From Mageeibacillus sp. UBA4314 (GTDB lineage: Bacteria; Bacillota; Clostridia; Saccharofermentanales; Saccharofermentanaceae): a stretch of 64,000 nucleotides of DNA. The translations under genes and the position numbers were made by a program. This document shows, in pieces, positions 41,483-51,177 of the stretch. The stretch covers positions 8,401 to 72,400 of the forward strand of contig DGUI01000017.1 in the NCBI GenBank assembly GCA_002394605.1, read 5' to 3'. Every line of letters begins with the position of its first letter. Within the stretch, counting starts at the first letter, position 1. The notes beneath the pieces were generated by a model. That model made no database searches. It saw only the letters and a program-made list of their open reading frames with translations, and was not told where the DNA came from.

Positions 41483-44222
41483 TAGTCTTACCCTCCTCTT
41501 TTTTGCCCTTGCGAGTCTTCCTATTCCATATTACAACAGTCGCCGCAAATAGTACAACACCTGCCGCGCTCGTGATGATGCCCGGAGTAAATCCCGGCAG
41601 CCAGTATCTGAACTCTACAGTGTGAGTTCCCTTGGGGATCTCAAGACCCATAAACGCCGTATTAGCCTTATAGAGCTTTGCTTCACTGCCATCAAGATAA
41701 CATGTCCATCCGTCCATGTAAGGGATTGTTACAACGAGGAATCTGTCTTTATCCGTCGTAACAGTGCCGGTAAGCGACCTGTTGCCGAACTGCGGATCTT
41801 CAAGGACAACTTCCTTAAGAGCATCCATGCGCTCGCCGTAACCTGTCATGGGATCACACCAGATCTCGATATCATCCACGGTAAATGAACCCAACGTATC
41901 AAAGGTGATGGCAACCCTGTTAAAGCCTTCATCAGTATATCCGAGATCGAGCAGCATCGTATCCTGACCGGTGTAATAAGTATAACTGCTGTCAGTATAT
42001 GTGCACACCGTAGTGGAACTTCCGGAACTGACATTGAGAAGGATGTAGTTATTCTTTACATAATCGAATACCATGTTCTTGATCCTGACATATGTATTCG
42101 TATGGGGCAGCCCCTCGAAAGACACGAGCATCATGGCGCTCTTGTTGTCCATGATATGCTTTTTGCCCTCGAGCCTGATGCCCGGCATTCCGACTATCTG
42201 GCTGTCGACCTTGACTGCAGTTGCAGGGATCTCATTAACCTTCTTAAGCTCAGTCTTTGCAGGTTCATCTTCGATGATGACTGCCTGTGTCTGAGCCGTC
42301 TGCTTATCAAGTGCCCAGAGCTTGTCGTAATCGCTCCTCAGCATATAAGTGTCATATGTATATCCGATGGGGAGCGCGTATTCGTTTTCCATCAGGACAT
42401 CAGTATATGTATCCCTCTGAACGGTCTCATCGTCCTTGAATCCGTACGGCCTGACGGAGAAATCAGTTCTCCTGTCGACAAAGTACTTGATCGAAGACAG
42501 TGACAGCATCTCTGCCCTCGCATTGACTCCGAGGAATCTGTGCTTGTTGTGCTGCCTTGCAAGTTCCATTTCGACTATCCAGTCCTCATACTCCTTGCTC
42601 CAGCCGAAGTAAGGATATCCCGTAAGGGTGTTCAGCCCGAAATGGAATCCTGAAGCCGAGCCTTTGTAAGGAACGGCATTGCCGTCTATCCTGAAGAAGG
42701 AATCATCATTCTTTACGGTGTCAGTAAGACTTGCCGAATAGAGATATTCACTCCTGATCGAATCCATACCGCCGCTGAAGAACTGTGACAGATAAGATTT
42801 GTTGTAGATAAGGCTCGCCGTATAAGCTACCGAGACACATGTGACAGCGATGCAGAACACGGACATGATGATATCCCTCGCCTTGTCCATCTTATGGAAG
42901 ATAAACCATATGACCGTAATAACGGCAAGTGTTCCTGCGATAAAGATGTACGGGATGATATTTGTCTCATCTTCAGCCCTTGCAAAATATGAAGCAGTGC
43001 AATAGAGCAGCGTGCCGCCAATAACGATCCCCGCCCTTATCTTGCCCAGCTCCTTTATCCTCGGGAGCTCATAAACTGTGATCATGATGTTAAGGAACAT
43101 ATAACCGAAGCAGAACCTGTTCGTAATGTTGCTGAATCCGGAGAATACAAATCCGAACAGCGGAATAAGATGCATGATGGTCAGCACGATCCACAATGCC
43201 TTGAGGTGCCTGATCTTCTTGTTCCTGTCAGTAAAAAACATAAGAAGTCCGGGGATGATGAGAACCGTGTAGCTCATGAACATCCACATGGAATGATATG
43301 TATGATTGACCGAATAGTTGATCAGGAAATACCTGAGATATTTCTCGTTGTACCGCCACATGTCAAGCTGCGATACGGCATCAGGACGGACTCTTCCGTT
43401 GCCTGTCATGCTTATCATTGAAGGCAGCAGCACTACGCCTGCCAGAAGGACTCCAAGGAATCCCCACAGAGCAAGGTTAAGGAGTTTTTTGAACCTGTCC
43501 CTGACGGGAACCTCTTTCCCCATGAATATGAGCCTTGCAAATGCATAAAGAACCACGAACAATGCCTGAAGGCACGAGAAATACAACCCCCACTGTGATA
43601 CGAGTGACATAAATACCAGGACCGACAGTAGTATGGATCTCTCACCCCTGAGAGCGCGTTCAGTTGCCAGGATGATGAGCGGCAGGATGATGAGCGGGAC
43701 GATAAAATGAGGATGTCTTACACCCGAATAGATCGCATAGCCGCTGAATATGTAAGCAAAAGATCCCATGAGAACGGGAAGAGGCTTCTGCTTGAAGTAG
43801 AACCCGCAGATCGAGAATGCGATGCCTGCCATATAATAGTTCCCTATGACGAGGATCGTATAGAACAGGTCCATGTTGTCTTCATTGAAGAAGATCGCCA
43901 GAAGATGAGGCAGTCCGACCTGTAGATCGTGTGCGACAAATCCGGTCCTGAAATCATACATCGGCCATACGATGCCCTTGCCGGCCCACAGACCGTCCCA
44001 GAGGTCCCTGAAGTTATCGCTTATGTAAAGGAGCCTTGCGAAATGCTGGTCAGAACCGTCCGTCGACCACACAAAGCTCATCCCCGTCTCGGTTATGTTA
44101 AGAAACACAAAATGCTGAAGTACCACAAATACCGCGGTATAGATCAGCAGGTATAATGCATATGCCTTCCAGCCCGTAAGGCCGTCTAAAAATGAAAATC
44201 TGCTCTTGGATAGTTTTCCCAT
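41463..44222 (-). CDS. YfhO-family membrane glycosyltransferase
   Basis: 919 aa. The N-terminal 490 residues hold about 13 hydrophobic helices with the GT-C-type first loop STDGSDQHFARLLY. A large extracytoplasmic domain follows (about 500-870), then a final helix and a basic tail. YfhO proteins of Bacillota are linked to glycosylation of lipoteichoic acid or other surface polymers. It is first of a three-gene membrane-protein unit. The sugar and acceptor are unknown. Confidence 0.88.
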   Translation of the reverse strand: MGKLSKSRFSFLDGLTGWKAYALYLLIYTAVFVVLQHFVFLNITETGMSFVWSTDGSDQHFARLLYISDNFRDLWDGLWAGKGIVWPMYDFRTGFVAHDLQVGLPHLLAIFFNEDNMDLFYTILVIGNYYMAGIAFSICGFYFKQKPLPVLMGSFAYIFSGYAIYSGVRHPHFIVPLIILPLIILATERALRGERSILLSVLVFMSLVSQWGLYFSCLQALFVVLYAFARLIFMGKEVPVRDRFKKLLNLALWGFLGVLLAGVVLLPSMISMTGNGRVRPDAVSQLDMWRYNEKYLRYFLINYSVNHTYHSMWMFMSYTVLIIPGLLMFFTDRNKKIRHLKALWIVLTIMHLIPLFGFVFSGFSNITNRFCFGYMFLNIMITVYELPRIKELGKIRAGIVIGGTLLYCTASYFARAEDETNIIPYIFIAGTLAVITVIWFIFHKMDKARDIIMSVFCIAVTCVSVAYTASLIYNKSYLSQFFSGGMDSIRSEYLYSASLTDTVKNDDSFFRIDGNAVPYKGSASGFHFGLNTLTGYPYFGWSKEYEDWIVEMELARQHNKHRFLGVNARAEMLSLSSIKYFVDRRTDFSVRPYGFKDDETVQRDTYTDVLMENEYALPIGYTYDTYMLRSDYDKLWALDKQTAQTQAVIIEDEPAKTELKKVNEIPATAVKVDSQIVGMPGIRLEGKKHIMDNKSAMMLVSFEGLPHTNTYVRIKNMVFDYVKNNYILLNVSSGSSTTVCTYTDSSYTYYTGQDTMLLDLGYTDEGFNRVAITFDTLGSFTVDDIEIWCDPMTGYGERMDALKEVVLEDPQFGNRSLTGTVTTDKDRFLVVTIPYMDGWTCYLDGSEAKLYKANTAFMGLEIPKGTHTVEFRYWLPGFTPGIITSAAGVVLFAATVVIWNRKTRKGKKEEGKTNEQINL

Positions 44223-44248
44223 GTCTCCCTGATCCCCGGTTTATAGAT

Positions 44249-46096
44249 TTACGACTTGATCAACTTATCAAAATTCTTCCCGTTGACTTCCCTCATCGTC
44301 AGACCTAACTCTGCAAGCTTGCCCTCGATGTGCTCCTGCTCCTTAGGTCTCTTGATCTTGAGCGTTGTAGTCTTGATCATATCTTCTTCCGAGAAGACAA
44401 AATTCCTTACGATCTTGTATGCAGGCATAGTATGATTAGCCTCATGCATCTTATCGTTAAGATATGCTTCGACCTGCCCGTCATCAGGCTCGACGTTGAG
44501 TCCCAACTCACGCCCAATGTCAGCCCTGTTGATAAGGATCTTGGCACAGATATCGATAGCTTCCTTGTCATTCCTGTTGCCCCAGACGAACACTTCATTG
44601 ACGCCCTTGATCTCGGCAATTACCGATTCGATCTCCTCAGGGAATGCCTTCTTGCCGTTCGTAAGAACGATCATGGACTTAACTCTGCCGGTAATATGGA
44701 TGCTGCCCGTCTTATCGATATAACCCATGTCTCCGGTATGGAACCAGCCTTCATCATCGATCGCTTCCCTGGTAGCTTCGTCGTTCCTGTAGTATCCCAA
44801 CATGACACTGTCAGATCTTGTCAGGATCTCACCTACTGCCTTGGGCCCGATGCCGTCAGCATCGACTGCAGCAGTGATCCCCGCCATCGGTCTTCCGACG
44901 CTGCCCTTAACATTGCAGAGCTCATTGGTAACCGATATGACGGGAGATGTCTCCGTAAGTCCGTAACCCATGTACATATCGATACCGAAATCAGTAAATG
45001 CTTCAATGTATTTCTTATCGATCCCGGCACCGCCGATAACTACAAACCTGAAATTGCCTCCGAGATTATCGAGGATCTGCTTATATACGTTCTTGCGGAT
45101 ATCAAGTCCGCACTTCCTCAGGAATCTTGTTACCGGTCTCATCACGGATATGATCTTATCCTTCCCCGTTTTAATGAGTACATCCTCTATCTTGGAGTAG
45201 ATGTTCTCGAAGAGGATCGGGACCGATATGCAGACCGTAGGTCTCCATTCCTGCAGGTTCTTGGTAATGTATCTCAATCCGTCTGACAGGCACAGACATC
45301 CGCCTGACCTCAGTATGAAGAAATCACATGTATTCTCAAATGTATGATGAAGGGGCAGGATCGAGAACGCCCTGTCACCAGGCCTTACATCAAGAGTCTG
45401 GTTTATCGAATGGACATTCGATGTGATATTGCGGTGGCTTAAGAGAACACCCTTGCTCATCGAAGTGGTACCGGAAGTGAATAGGATTATCCTGGCTTCA
45501 TCTTCGTCGATCGGATTTGTAAGGAACTTGTTGTCTCCCTGTCCGATCTTCTCCTTTCCCTGAGCCACAAGATCATAAAAGTCTTCAAAGCGGTCATCAT
45601 CAGGCCATTCACTGTCCTTTACTCCCTCCCTGAACATGACGATGAACTTACGTATCAGGATGCCTTCTTCCCCGCTGTCCATCCTTGAAGCGATATCCAT
45701 CATCATCTTGTGATGCTTGTGATGATAAACGATCATCTTGCTCTCGCTCCTCTTGAGGAGTGCAACAAGCTCATCCTCGGGAAGAGCCCTGTCGAGCGGG
45801 ACGCCGATGCTGTTCGTCGACAGTATCGCGTTATATGCAACAAACCATTCGTAACTGTTCTCACCGACAACTGCCAGCTTGTCACCTGCAAATTCACTGT
45901 TCAGGATATATGTACCAAAAGCCTTGATGTCTTCACCAAACTCAAAAAATGTCCTGTGTATCTCAGATTGCTGCGGGTTGCGTCTGAATATGAAAGCGTC
46001 ACGGGCACTGTGTTCCTCACAGCCACTCATAACGAGATCTCTCAGATTATCATACTTCCTGGACTCATAAAGAGCCTTACCGCTCACTGGTTTCAT
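44249..46096 (-). CDS. Long-chain acyl-CoA synthetase (AMP-forming)
   Basis: 615 aa. Adenylate-forming enzyme with P-loop LFTSGTTSMSKGV, YMGYGLTETSPVIS, GWFHTGDMGYID and the C-terminal Lys region TTTLKIKRPKE. It activates fatty acids to acyl-CoA (or acyl-ACP). ATG 46096 behind AAGGAG is preferred over TTG 46099. It is divergent from plsC, which would use activated acyl chains for phospholipid. Confidence 0.92.
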   Translation of the reverse strand: MKPVSGKALYESRKYDNLRDLVMSGCEEHSARDAFIFRRNPQQSEIHRTFFEFGEDIKAFGTYILNSEFAGDKLAVVGENSYEWFVAYNAILSTNSIGVPLDRALPEDELVALLKRSESKMIVYHHKHHKMMMDIASRMDSGEEGILIRKFIVMFREGVKDSEWPDDDRFEDFYDLVAQGKEKIGQGDNKFLTNPIDEDEARIILFTSGTTSMSKGVLLSHRNITSNVHSINQTLDVRPGDRAFSILPLHHTFENTCDFFILRSGGCLCLSDGLRYITKNLQEWRPTVCISVPILFENIYSKIEDVLIKTGKDKIISVMRPVTRFLRKCGLDIRKNVYKQILDNLGGNFRFVVIGGAGIDKKYIEAFTDFGIDMYMGYGLTETSPVISVTNELCNVKGSVGRPMAGITAAVDADGIGPKAVGEILTRSDSVMLGYYRNDEATREAIDDEGWFHTGDMGYIDKTGSIHITGRVKSMIVLTNGKKAFPEEIESVIAEIKGVNEVFVWGNRNDKEAIDICAKILINRADIGRELGLNVEPDDGQVEAYLNDKMHEANHTMPAYKIVRNFVFSEEDMIKTTTLKIKRPKEQEHIEGKLAELGLTMREVNGKNFDKLIKS

Positions 46097-46190
46097 CAAA
46101 CATTCTCCTTCAAACGAGCATACCTTCGTTAGGATATAATACCACTAAAGTTATTTTTTGCATAATTATTATAATATAACGCGAAAAACT

Positions 46191-46219
46191 TTGACCTTCG
46201 CCCAAATATCGGTTATCAT
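46191..46219 (+). promoter_or_regulatory. plsC promoter
   Basis: TTGACC (46191-46196), a 17-bp spacer and TATCAT (46214-46219), then GGAGG before the ATG. Confidence 0.65.
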
Positions 46220-46258
46220 TTCATAAGTTTATTTATCAGTAATAACTCGGAGGCTCAT

Positions 46259-46972
46259 ATGGCAGGCGCAGACAAGCATAAGCATCTTGACGAGAAATAC
46301 CCTACCAAAAGGGGATTTTGGGATAAAGTCGCGAAGAGCTGTTTTTTGGTATTAACTCATATCTGTTGTAATATGAAGTGCATCGGCAAGGAGAATTTCC
46401 CCAAGAACAATCCTTACGTTGTTGCCTCCAATCACCAGTCATATGTAGACGGCGTTCTTATCATAGATTATCTTCCCAAGGGACACTTCAAATGGATGTG
46501 CTGTCTTGCGGGCGCCGATCTGGAGACTAATCACGGCAAGCTCGGAAGGCTCATCATGCGTGTGGGACGCGGTATCGCCGTCGACCGCTACGGCAATCCG
46601 GTAAGGGGCCTGATCAAAGCCAAGAAGGAAGTTGAATTAGGCAATATCTGTTTCGTTTTCCCTGAGGGCACCAGAACGGCAACGGGCAAGCTGGGCGAAC
46701 TCAAAGACGGTGCATGTTATCTGGCCATCAAGGCCGGGACACCTCTCGTACCCGTTTACATCGCAGGAGCATATCAGGTCTGGTCAAGGCACGATAAGCA
46801 CCCTCACCCTTTCAAGGGGTTCATGAAGCGCAAGAAGGTCAGGATCTTTGTCGGCGAGCCTCTTATGCCTGCTGATTATGATAACGATGCCCACAAGATG
46901 ACAGACGAGCTGTCCAGATGGATGCACGAGATGGAAGACAAGTACTGGGATCCTGAGAACGCTCCCATCTGA
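46259..46972 (+). CDS. plsC: 1-acyl-sn-glycerol-3-phosphate acyltransferase
   Basis: 237 aa. Acylates lysophosphatidic acid to phosphatidic acid at the membrane. HX4D motif NHQSYVDG, the lysophosphatidate-binding FPEGTRTATG, and VPVYIAGAY. A basic N-terminus precedes a hydrophobic stretch (SCFLVLTHICC). RBS GGAGG 6 nt upstream. It ends 2 bp from the convergent vanZ-like gene. Confidence 0.93.
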   Translation: MAGADKHKHLDEKYPTKRGFWDKVAKSCFLVLTHICCNMKCIGKENFPKNNPYVVASNHQSYVDGVLIIDYLPKGHFKWMCCLAGADLETNHGKLGRLIMRVGRGIAVDRYGNPVRGLIKAKKEVELGNICFVFPEGTRTATGKLGELKDGACYLAIKAGTPLVPVYIAGAYQVWSRHDKHPHPFKGFMKRKKVRIFVGEPLMPADYDNDAHKMTDELSRWMHEMEDKYWDPENAPI

Positions 46973-46974
46973 TG

Positions 46975-47613
46975 TCAACCTTGGTATTGAACCTCTTCTG
47001 AGTCTTCTCCGTACGCATCTTCGTACGCACTCTCATCCCACACATAATCTTCATCCGCGTAGAAATCACGTACATCGATGTAGTTCCTGTATGTATCTAT
47101 TCCCGTATTGATCATCACTACAGCCGTGAATATGACTGCCAGTACAAGTATGACCTTTACGATCTTATCGTGATATAGGAGTTTCATGATGATGATTCCG
47201 AGAACTCCTCCCAAAGTATTGGCAATAAGATCCACGATATCAGTTCTGCCGATTATGAGGATGAACTGCGTCATCTCGATCGCCAGGGAAGTAAGGAATA
47301 CCGCCAGGACTTTCCCCCATGACCGCCTGTCATGGAACAGCAGTTCAAGATAGATGCCGAACGGGATGAAAGCAACGACATTCAGTATCATGTCATCCCA
47401 GAATATCCACAGGGGATTAAGGTTTGCATAATCGGTGAAGTGTCTGTACATTTCAGGCGTTGCAATGCCGTTACCATACCACTGTCCGATGTAGAAGATC
47501 TCCGGACTTGATTTAAAAAGTATTACCCACACCGGAACGAGCAGGAAATAGATTACAGATAAGACTATGAGAAGCCATCTCAATGGTTGACCTTTCTCTG
47601 TTATAACCGTCAT
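46975..47613 (-). CDS. VanZ-family membrane protein
   Basis: 212 aa with about five hydrophobic helices. The VanZ pattern NVVAFIPFGIYLELL and TSLAIEMTQF, then GRTDIVDLIANTLGGVLG, is clear. VanZ relatives give low-level teicoplanin resistance; most have no known role. An acidic, Tyr-rich tail (DEDYVWDESAYEDAYGEDSE) ends the protein. Its ATG overlaps the mutS2 stop (ATGA). Confidence 0.88.
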   Translation of the reverse strand: MTVITEKGQPLRWLLIVLSVIYFLLVPVWVILFKSSPEIFYIGQWYGNGIATPEMYRHFTDYANLNPLWIFWDDMILNVVAFIPFGIYLELLFHDRRSWGKVLAVFLTSLAIEMTQFILIIGRTDIVDLIANTLGGVLGIIIMKLLYHDKIVKVILVLAVIFTAVVMINTGIDTYRNYIDVRDFYADEDYVWDESAYEDAYGEDSEEVQYQG

Positions 47614-50078
47614 ACAAGCCTCGCTATCGTAACTCCGTCATCACCTTCACCCGGAAGTCCTGCACGGTAAGACTCGACTCTCATATCCCTTGCAAGGCAA
47701 TCCGTTACTATGCTGCGCAACACACCTGTCCCCTTGCCATGTACTATCCTGATGTCCTTGATGCCTCCGAGACTGCAGTCATCGATATATCTCTCAAGCC
47801 TGGAGAGTGCCTCGTCGCCGCGCATCCCTATCAGCATCAGCTCGGATGAAGTCCTCGATGCCGAATCAAATCTCAGCTGCCTGATCTTGCTGTTATTGTC
47901 CTTAACGGGTTCTCTGGTCCGGCGCTTCTTTTCAGTCTTGTTTTCAGCCTTCATCTGCTCTGCCGTTATGACCCTGAGCTGGTCCTTCTTGACTGTAACC
48001 TTTACAAGTCCTGACTTTATCTGCACATCTCCGCTCCTGGACACACCTGATACGGCTGTTCCCGTAAGATCAAGCGACGGGACGTAGTATTCCTTGCCGA
48101 CTTCCACGGTCTGCGGTTCCTCACCGGGAAGACCTGCGCCTTCGAGCTCCTCATCCATCGAATCGTCTGTAAGATCCTCAATGCCTGCACGGAGCCTTCT
48201 TCTTATCTTGTCGAGCTCCTTGAGCTGTTCATCAGCAGTAGACTTCGAAGAATCCTTGCGGAGCTTCTTCATCATCTTTGTTATCTCTTCTTCCCTCTCC
48301 CTGAGAAGTTCCTTCTGTTCCTGCCTGGATTCGTTCAGTATCCTGGTCTTCGACTGCTTGAGCGCCTTGCGTTCTTCTTCAAGTGCTGCGATCTGCTCTT
48401 CGAGCTTTGCCTTAAGGGCACTGTTGCTGTCCATTAACGACTGGGCTTTCCTTGCATCACGCTCAGATACCTCTATCAGCCTTCCGAGCTTGATCTCGTC
48501 GCCCGTCATCCTCTTCTTCGCATCCGAAATGACATTATCCGGAAGCCCGAGCTTTTTGGAGATGATGAACGCATTCGAAGAACCGGGACGTCCTATTACC
48601 AGCCTGTATGTCGGCATCAGTGTCTCATTATCAAACTCGAAAGCGCCGTTCATGACTCCTTCGGTCGATACGGCATATGCCTTAAGTTCCTTGTAATGAG
48701 TTGTCGCAAGAGTAATGCATCCCTTGCCCCTCAAGTATTCAAGGATCGCTATGGCAAGTGCAGCGCCCTCATCAGGATCAGTACCGGATCCCAATTCATC
48801 AAGGATTATGAGACATTTGCCTTTGATGTTCTTCAGTATGTAAACGATATTGGACATATGAGCCGAGAACGTTGACAGGCTCTGTTCAATACTCTGTTCG
48901 TCACCGATGTCTGCAAGCACCCTGTCAAAGACAGAAGCAGTGCTTCCTGTGGCCACAGGGATCAGGAGCCCTGACATCACCATGAGCGTCAGAAGTCCCG
49001 CTGTCTTAAGGGATACTGTCTTACCGCCGGTATTCGGACCGGTGATGACGAGAGTTGAGTACTTGTCACCGATCTTTATGTCGACGGGGACTACTTCTTT
49101 TGAAGGGATGAGAGGATGCCTCGCCTTGATCAGATCGACGGTTCCGTCCTTGTTCAAAGAAGGTCTTACCGCCTCCATCTCAATTGCAAGTTCCGCTTTC
49201 GCCGAGCAGAAATCGATCTGTGAGACGATGCTCATGTCAGTCTTGATGGAATCACTGCTTCCCAGAACGCTGTCTGTAAGCTCGCCGAGGATCCTGTCTA
49301 TCTCCGCCTGCTCCATTGCGGCAAGTTCACGGAGCTTGTTATTGGTCTCAACAACAGCCATCGGTTCGATGAAGACAGTCTGCCCCGTTGAAGAAGTATC
49401 ATGAACTATGCCGTTGATCCTTCCCTTGAAGTCTGCAATAACGGGAACACAGTAACGGTCATTCCTTATCGTTATGACCTTCTCCTGAAGGATGTCTTCA
49501 TTGGCACTGATCACGCGGTCCAATATGGCCCTGACACTTCCGGCCAGTTCACGCTTGCTGCGTCTTATGTCATAAAGAGTCTTGCTCGCATGATCATTCA
49601 TCTCATCCTCGCTTACGATCGAAGATGAGATCTCATTCTCCAGCGTCGGGATCGTAACTATCTTGCCGAGCCTTCCGTAGAGGATCGAATCTGACATGTC
49701 GGATCCGATATCCTTCATAACCTTCCTGAGCTGTTCCGCGGACCTCAGGAACATTGCCACATCAAGGAGCTGCCGCATCGTCAGCGTTCCACCGGCATGC
49801 GCATACTTGAGCGCAGGCCTCAGATCAGCAAAACCGCCGAGCGGAAGCAGACCGTGCCTGTTGATATATGAACATACTTCTTCTGTCTCAGAGAGCATTC
49901 CGTCGACTTCATCAGGATCAGCTATCGGTAACAGTTCCTTGCAGAGCTCATGTCCGTATACGGTATGAGCCTTGTCATTGAGCTTGGCGATGATCTTGTC
50001 AAATTCGAGCGTAGACAACACGCGCCCTTTGATCTGCTTACGGGCTCTTATCTCTTCGAAACTTGTCCTCTGGTACAT
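47610..50078 (-). CDS. mutS2: Endonuclease MutS2 / ribosome-collision factor
   Basis: 822 aa, normal for the family. MutS core ATPase with Walker A GPNTGGKTVSLKT and Walker B CLIILDELGSGTDPDEG, a long coiled coil (about 510-640), a KOW-like segment, and a C-terminal Smr domain (LIGMRGDEALSRLERYIDD, HGKGTGVLR). It restrains recombination and, in Bacillus, acts on collided ribosomes. It lies 8 nt after pfkA in the dnaE-pfkA-mutS2-vanZ unit. Confidence 0.95.
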   Translation of the reverse strand: MYQRTSFEEIRARKQIKGRVLSTLEFDKIIAKLNDKAHTVYGHELCKELLPIADPDEVDGMLSETEEVCSYINRHGLLPLGGFADLRPALKYAHAGGTLTMRQLLDVAMFLRSAEQLRKVMKDIGSDMSDSILYGRLGKIVTIPTLENEISSSIVSEDEMNDHASKTLYDIRRSKRELAGSVRAILDRVISANEDILQEKVITIRNDRYCVPVIADFKGRINGIVHDTSSTGQTVFIEPMAVVETNNKLRELAAMEQAEIDRILGELTDSVLGSSDSIKTDMSIVSQIDFCSAKAELAIEMEAVRPSLNKDGTVDLIKARHPLIPSKEVVPVDIKIGDKYSTLVITGPNTGGKTVSLKTAGLLTLMVMSGLLIPVATGSTASVFDRVLADIGDEQSIEQSLSTFSAHMSNIVYILKNIKGKCLIILDELGSGTDPDEGAALAIAILEYLRGKGCITLATTHYKELKAYAVSTEGVMNGAFEFDNETLMPTYRLVIGRPGSSNAFIISKKLGLPDNVISDAKKRMTGDEIKLGRLIEVSERDARKAQSLMDSNSALKAKLEEQIAALEEERKALKQSKTRILNESRQEQKELLREREEEITKMMKKLRKDSSKSTADEQLKELDKIRRRLRAGIEDLTDDSMDEELEGAGLPGEEPQTVEVGKEYYVPSLDLTGTAVSGVSRSGDVQIKSGLVKVTVKKDQLRVITAEQMKAENKTEKKRRTREPVKDNNSKIRQLRFDSASRTSSELMLIGMRGDEALSRLERYIDDCSLGGIKDIRIVHGKGTGVLRSIVTDCLARDMRVESYRAGLPGEGDDGVTIARLV

Positions 50079-50086
50079 ATATTAAG

Positions 50087-51139
50087 TTAAGACAACCTCT
50101 TAGCGTTGATGATATCCTGCTCAGGAATAGTCTTCGTCATCTCAAGACCTGCTTCAATGTCCACATCAGAGATCTTCCCGTCCTTCTCGATGATAAGACG
50201 GTTATATCTCTTGGCCATCAGACAGTCGATCGCATGGATACCCATAAGACTAGCTGTAGTCCTGTCACGCAGAGTCGGTGAACCGCCCCTCTGCAGATGT
50301 CCCAAAATAGTAGGTCTTGATTCTATCTCTGTTGCATCCTCGATCTGCTTAGCGATCTCAGTTGCATTGCCTGCCCCCTCTGCAACGATGACAATGTAGT
50401 GCTTCTTGCCTCTGTTGCGTCCGTCAAGGATGATCCTTAATACATCCTTATTGAAATCATAAGGAACCTCGGGAATAAGGATAGCTTCAGCACCTGTTGC
50501 GATACCGACATTAAGAGCAATGTATCCCGCTCTTCTACCCATTACCTCGATAACGCTGCATCTCTCGTGTGAGCTTGCCGTGTCCCTCAGTTTGTCAATA
50601 GCTTCCATGGCTGTATTCATTGAAGTATCGTAACCTATCGTATACTCGGTTGAAGCGATATCATTATCGATAGTACCCGGCATTCCGATGACATTCATTC
50701 CGATCCTGGCAAGAGCCCTGGCACCCTTATATGATCCGTCACCGCCGATAACAACAAGACCGTCAAGTTCATAAGCTTCCATCATCCTGGCACCCTTAAG
50801 TACGCCCTGATCAGTCTGGAAAGTCTTGGATCTTGCTGTCATAAGGAATGTTCCGCCTCTCTGGAGAGTCTCGGAAACATCGTTCCTGGTAAGTTCTCTT
50901 ATCTCACCCTTCCACAATCCGTGATAGCCGCGCTGTACGCCGTATACTTCGATCCCGGCATTCCATCCGGCTCTGACAACTGATCTGATGGCAGCATTCA
51001 TTCCGGGCGCATCGCCACCACTGGTGAGAACACCTATCCTTTTGACGGGTGCAACTTCATCGGGATTGACATTATCATAATTCTTCGCCCTCAAAGTGCT
51101 GATATCGGGCAGATTGGATTCGTCATATAACAGTGGCAT
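50087..51139 (-). CDS. pfkA: 6-phosphofructokinase
   Basis: 350 aa. Phosphorylates fructose 6-phosphate in glycolysis. KRIGVLTSGGDAPGMNAAIR, VIGGDGSYKGA (Gly-Ser rather than Asp-Thr, pointing to ATP not pyrophosphate), the catalytic PGTIDNDI, and LGHLQRGGSPT. An N-terminal extension of about 33 residues (PLLYDESNLPDISTLRAK) precedes the usual start. It follows dnaE after 38 bp. Confidence 0.95.
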   Translation of the reverse strand: MPLLYDESNLPDISTLRAKNYDNVNPDEVAPVKRIGVLTSGGDAPGMNAAIRSVVRAGWNAGIEVYGVQRGYHGLWKGEIRELTRNDVSETLQRGGTFLMTARSKTFQTDQGVLKGARMMEAYELDGLVVIGGDGSYKGARALARIGMNVIGMPGTIDNDIASTEYTIGYDTSMNTAMEAIDKLRDTASSHERCSVIEVMGRRAGYIALNVGIATGAEAILIPEVPYDFNKDVLRIILDGRNRGKKHYIVIVAEGAGNATEIAKQIEDATEIESRPTILGHLQRGGSPTLRDRTTASLMGIHAIDCLMAKRYNRLIIEKDGKISDVDIEAGLEMTKTIPEQDIINAKRLS

Positions 51140-51177
51140 ACGTTACCTCCGGTTATTTTAATATCTTAATAGTGAGA

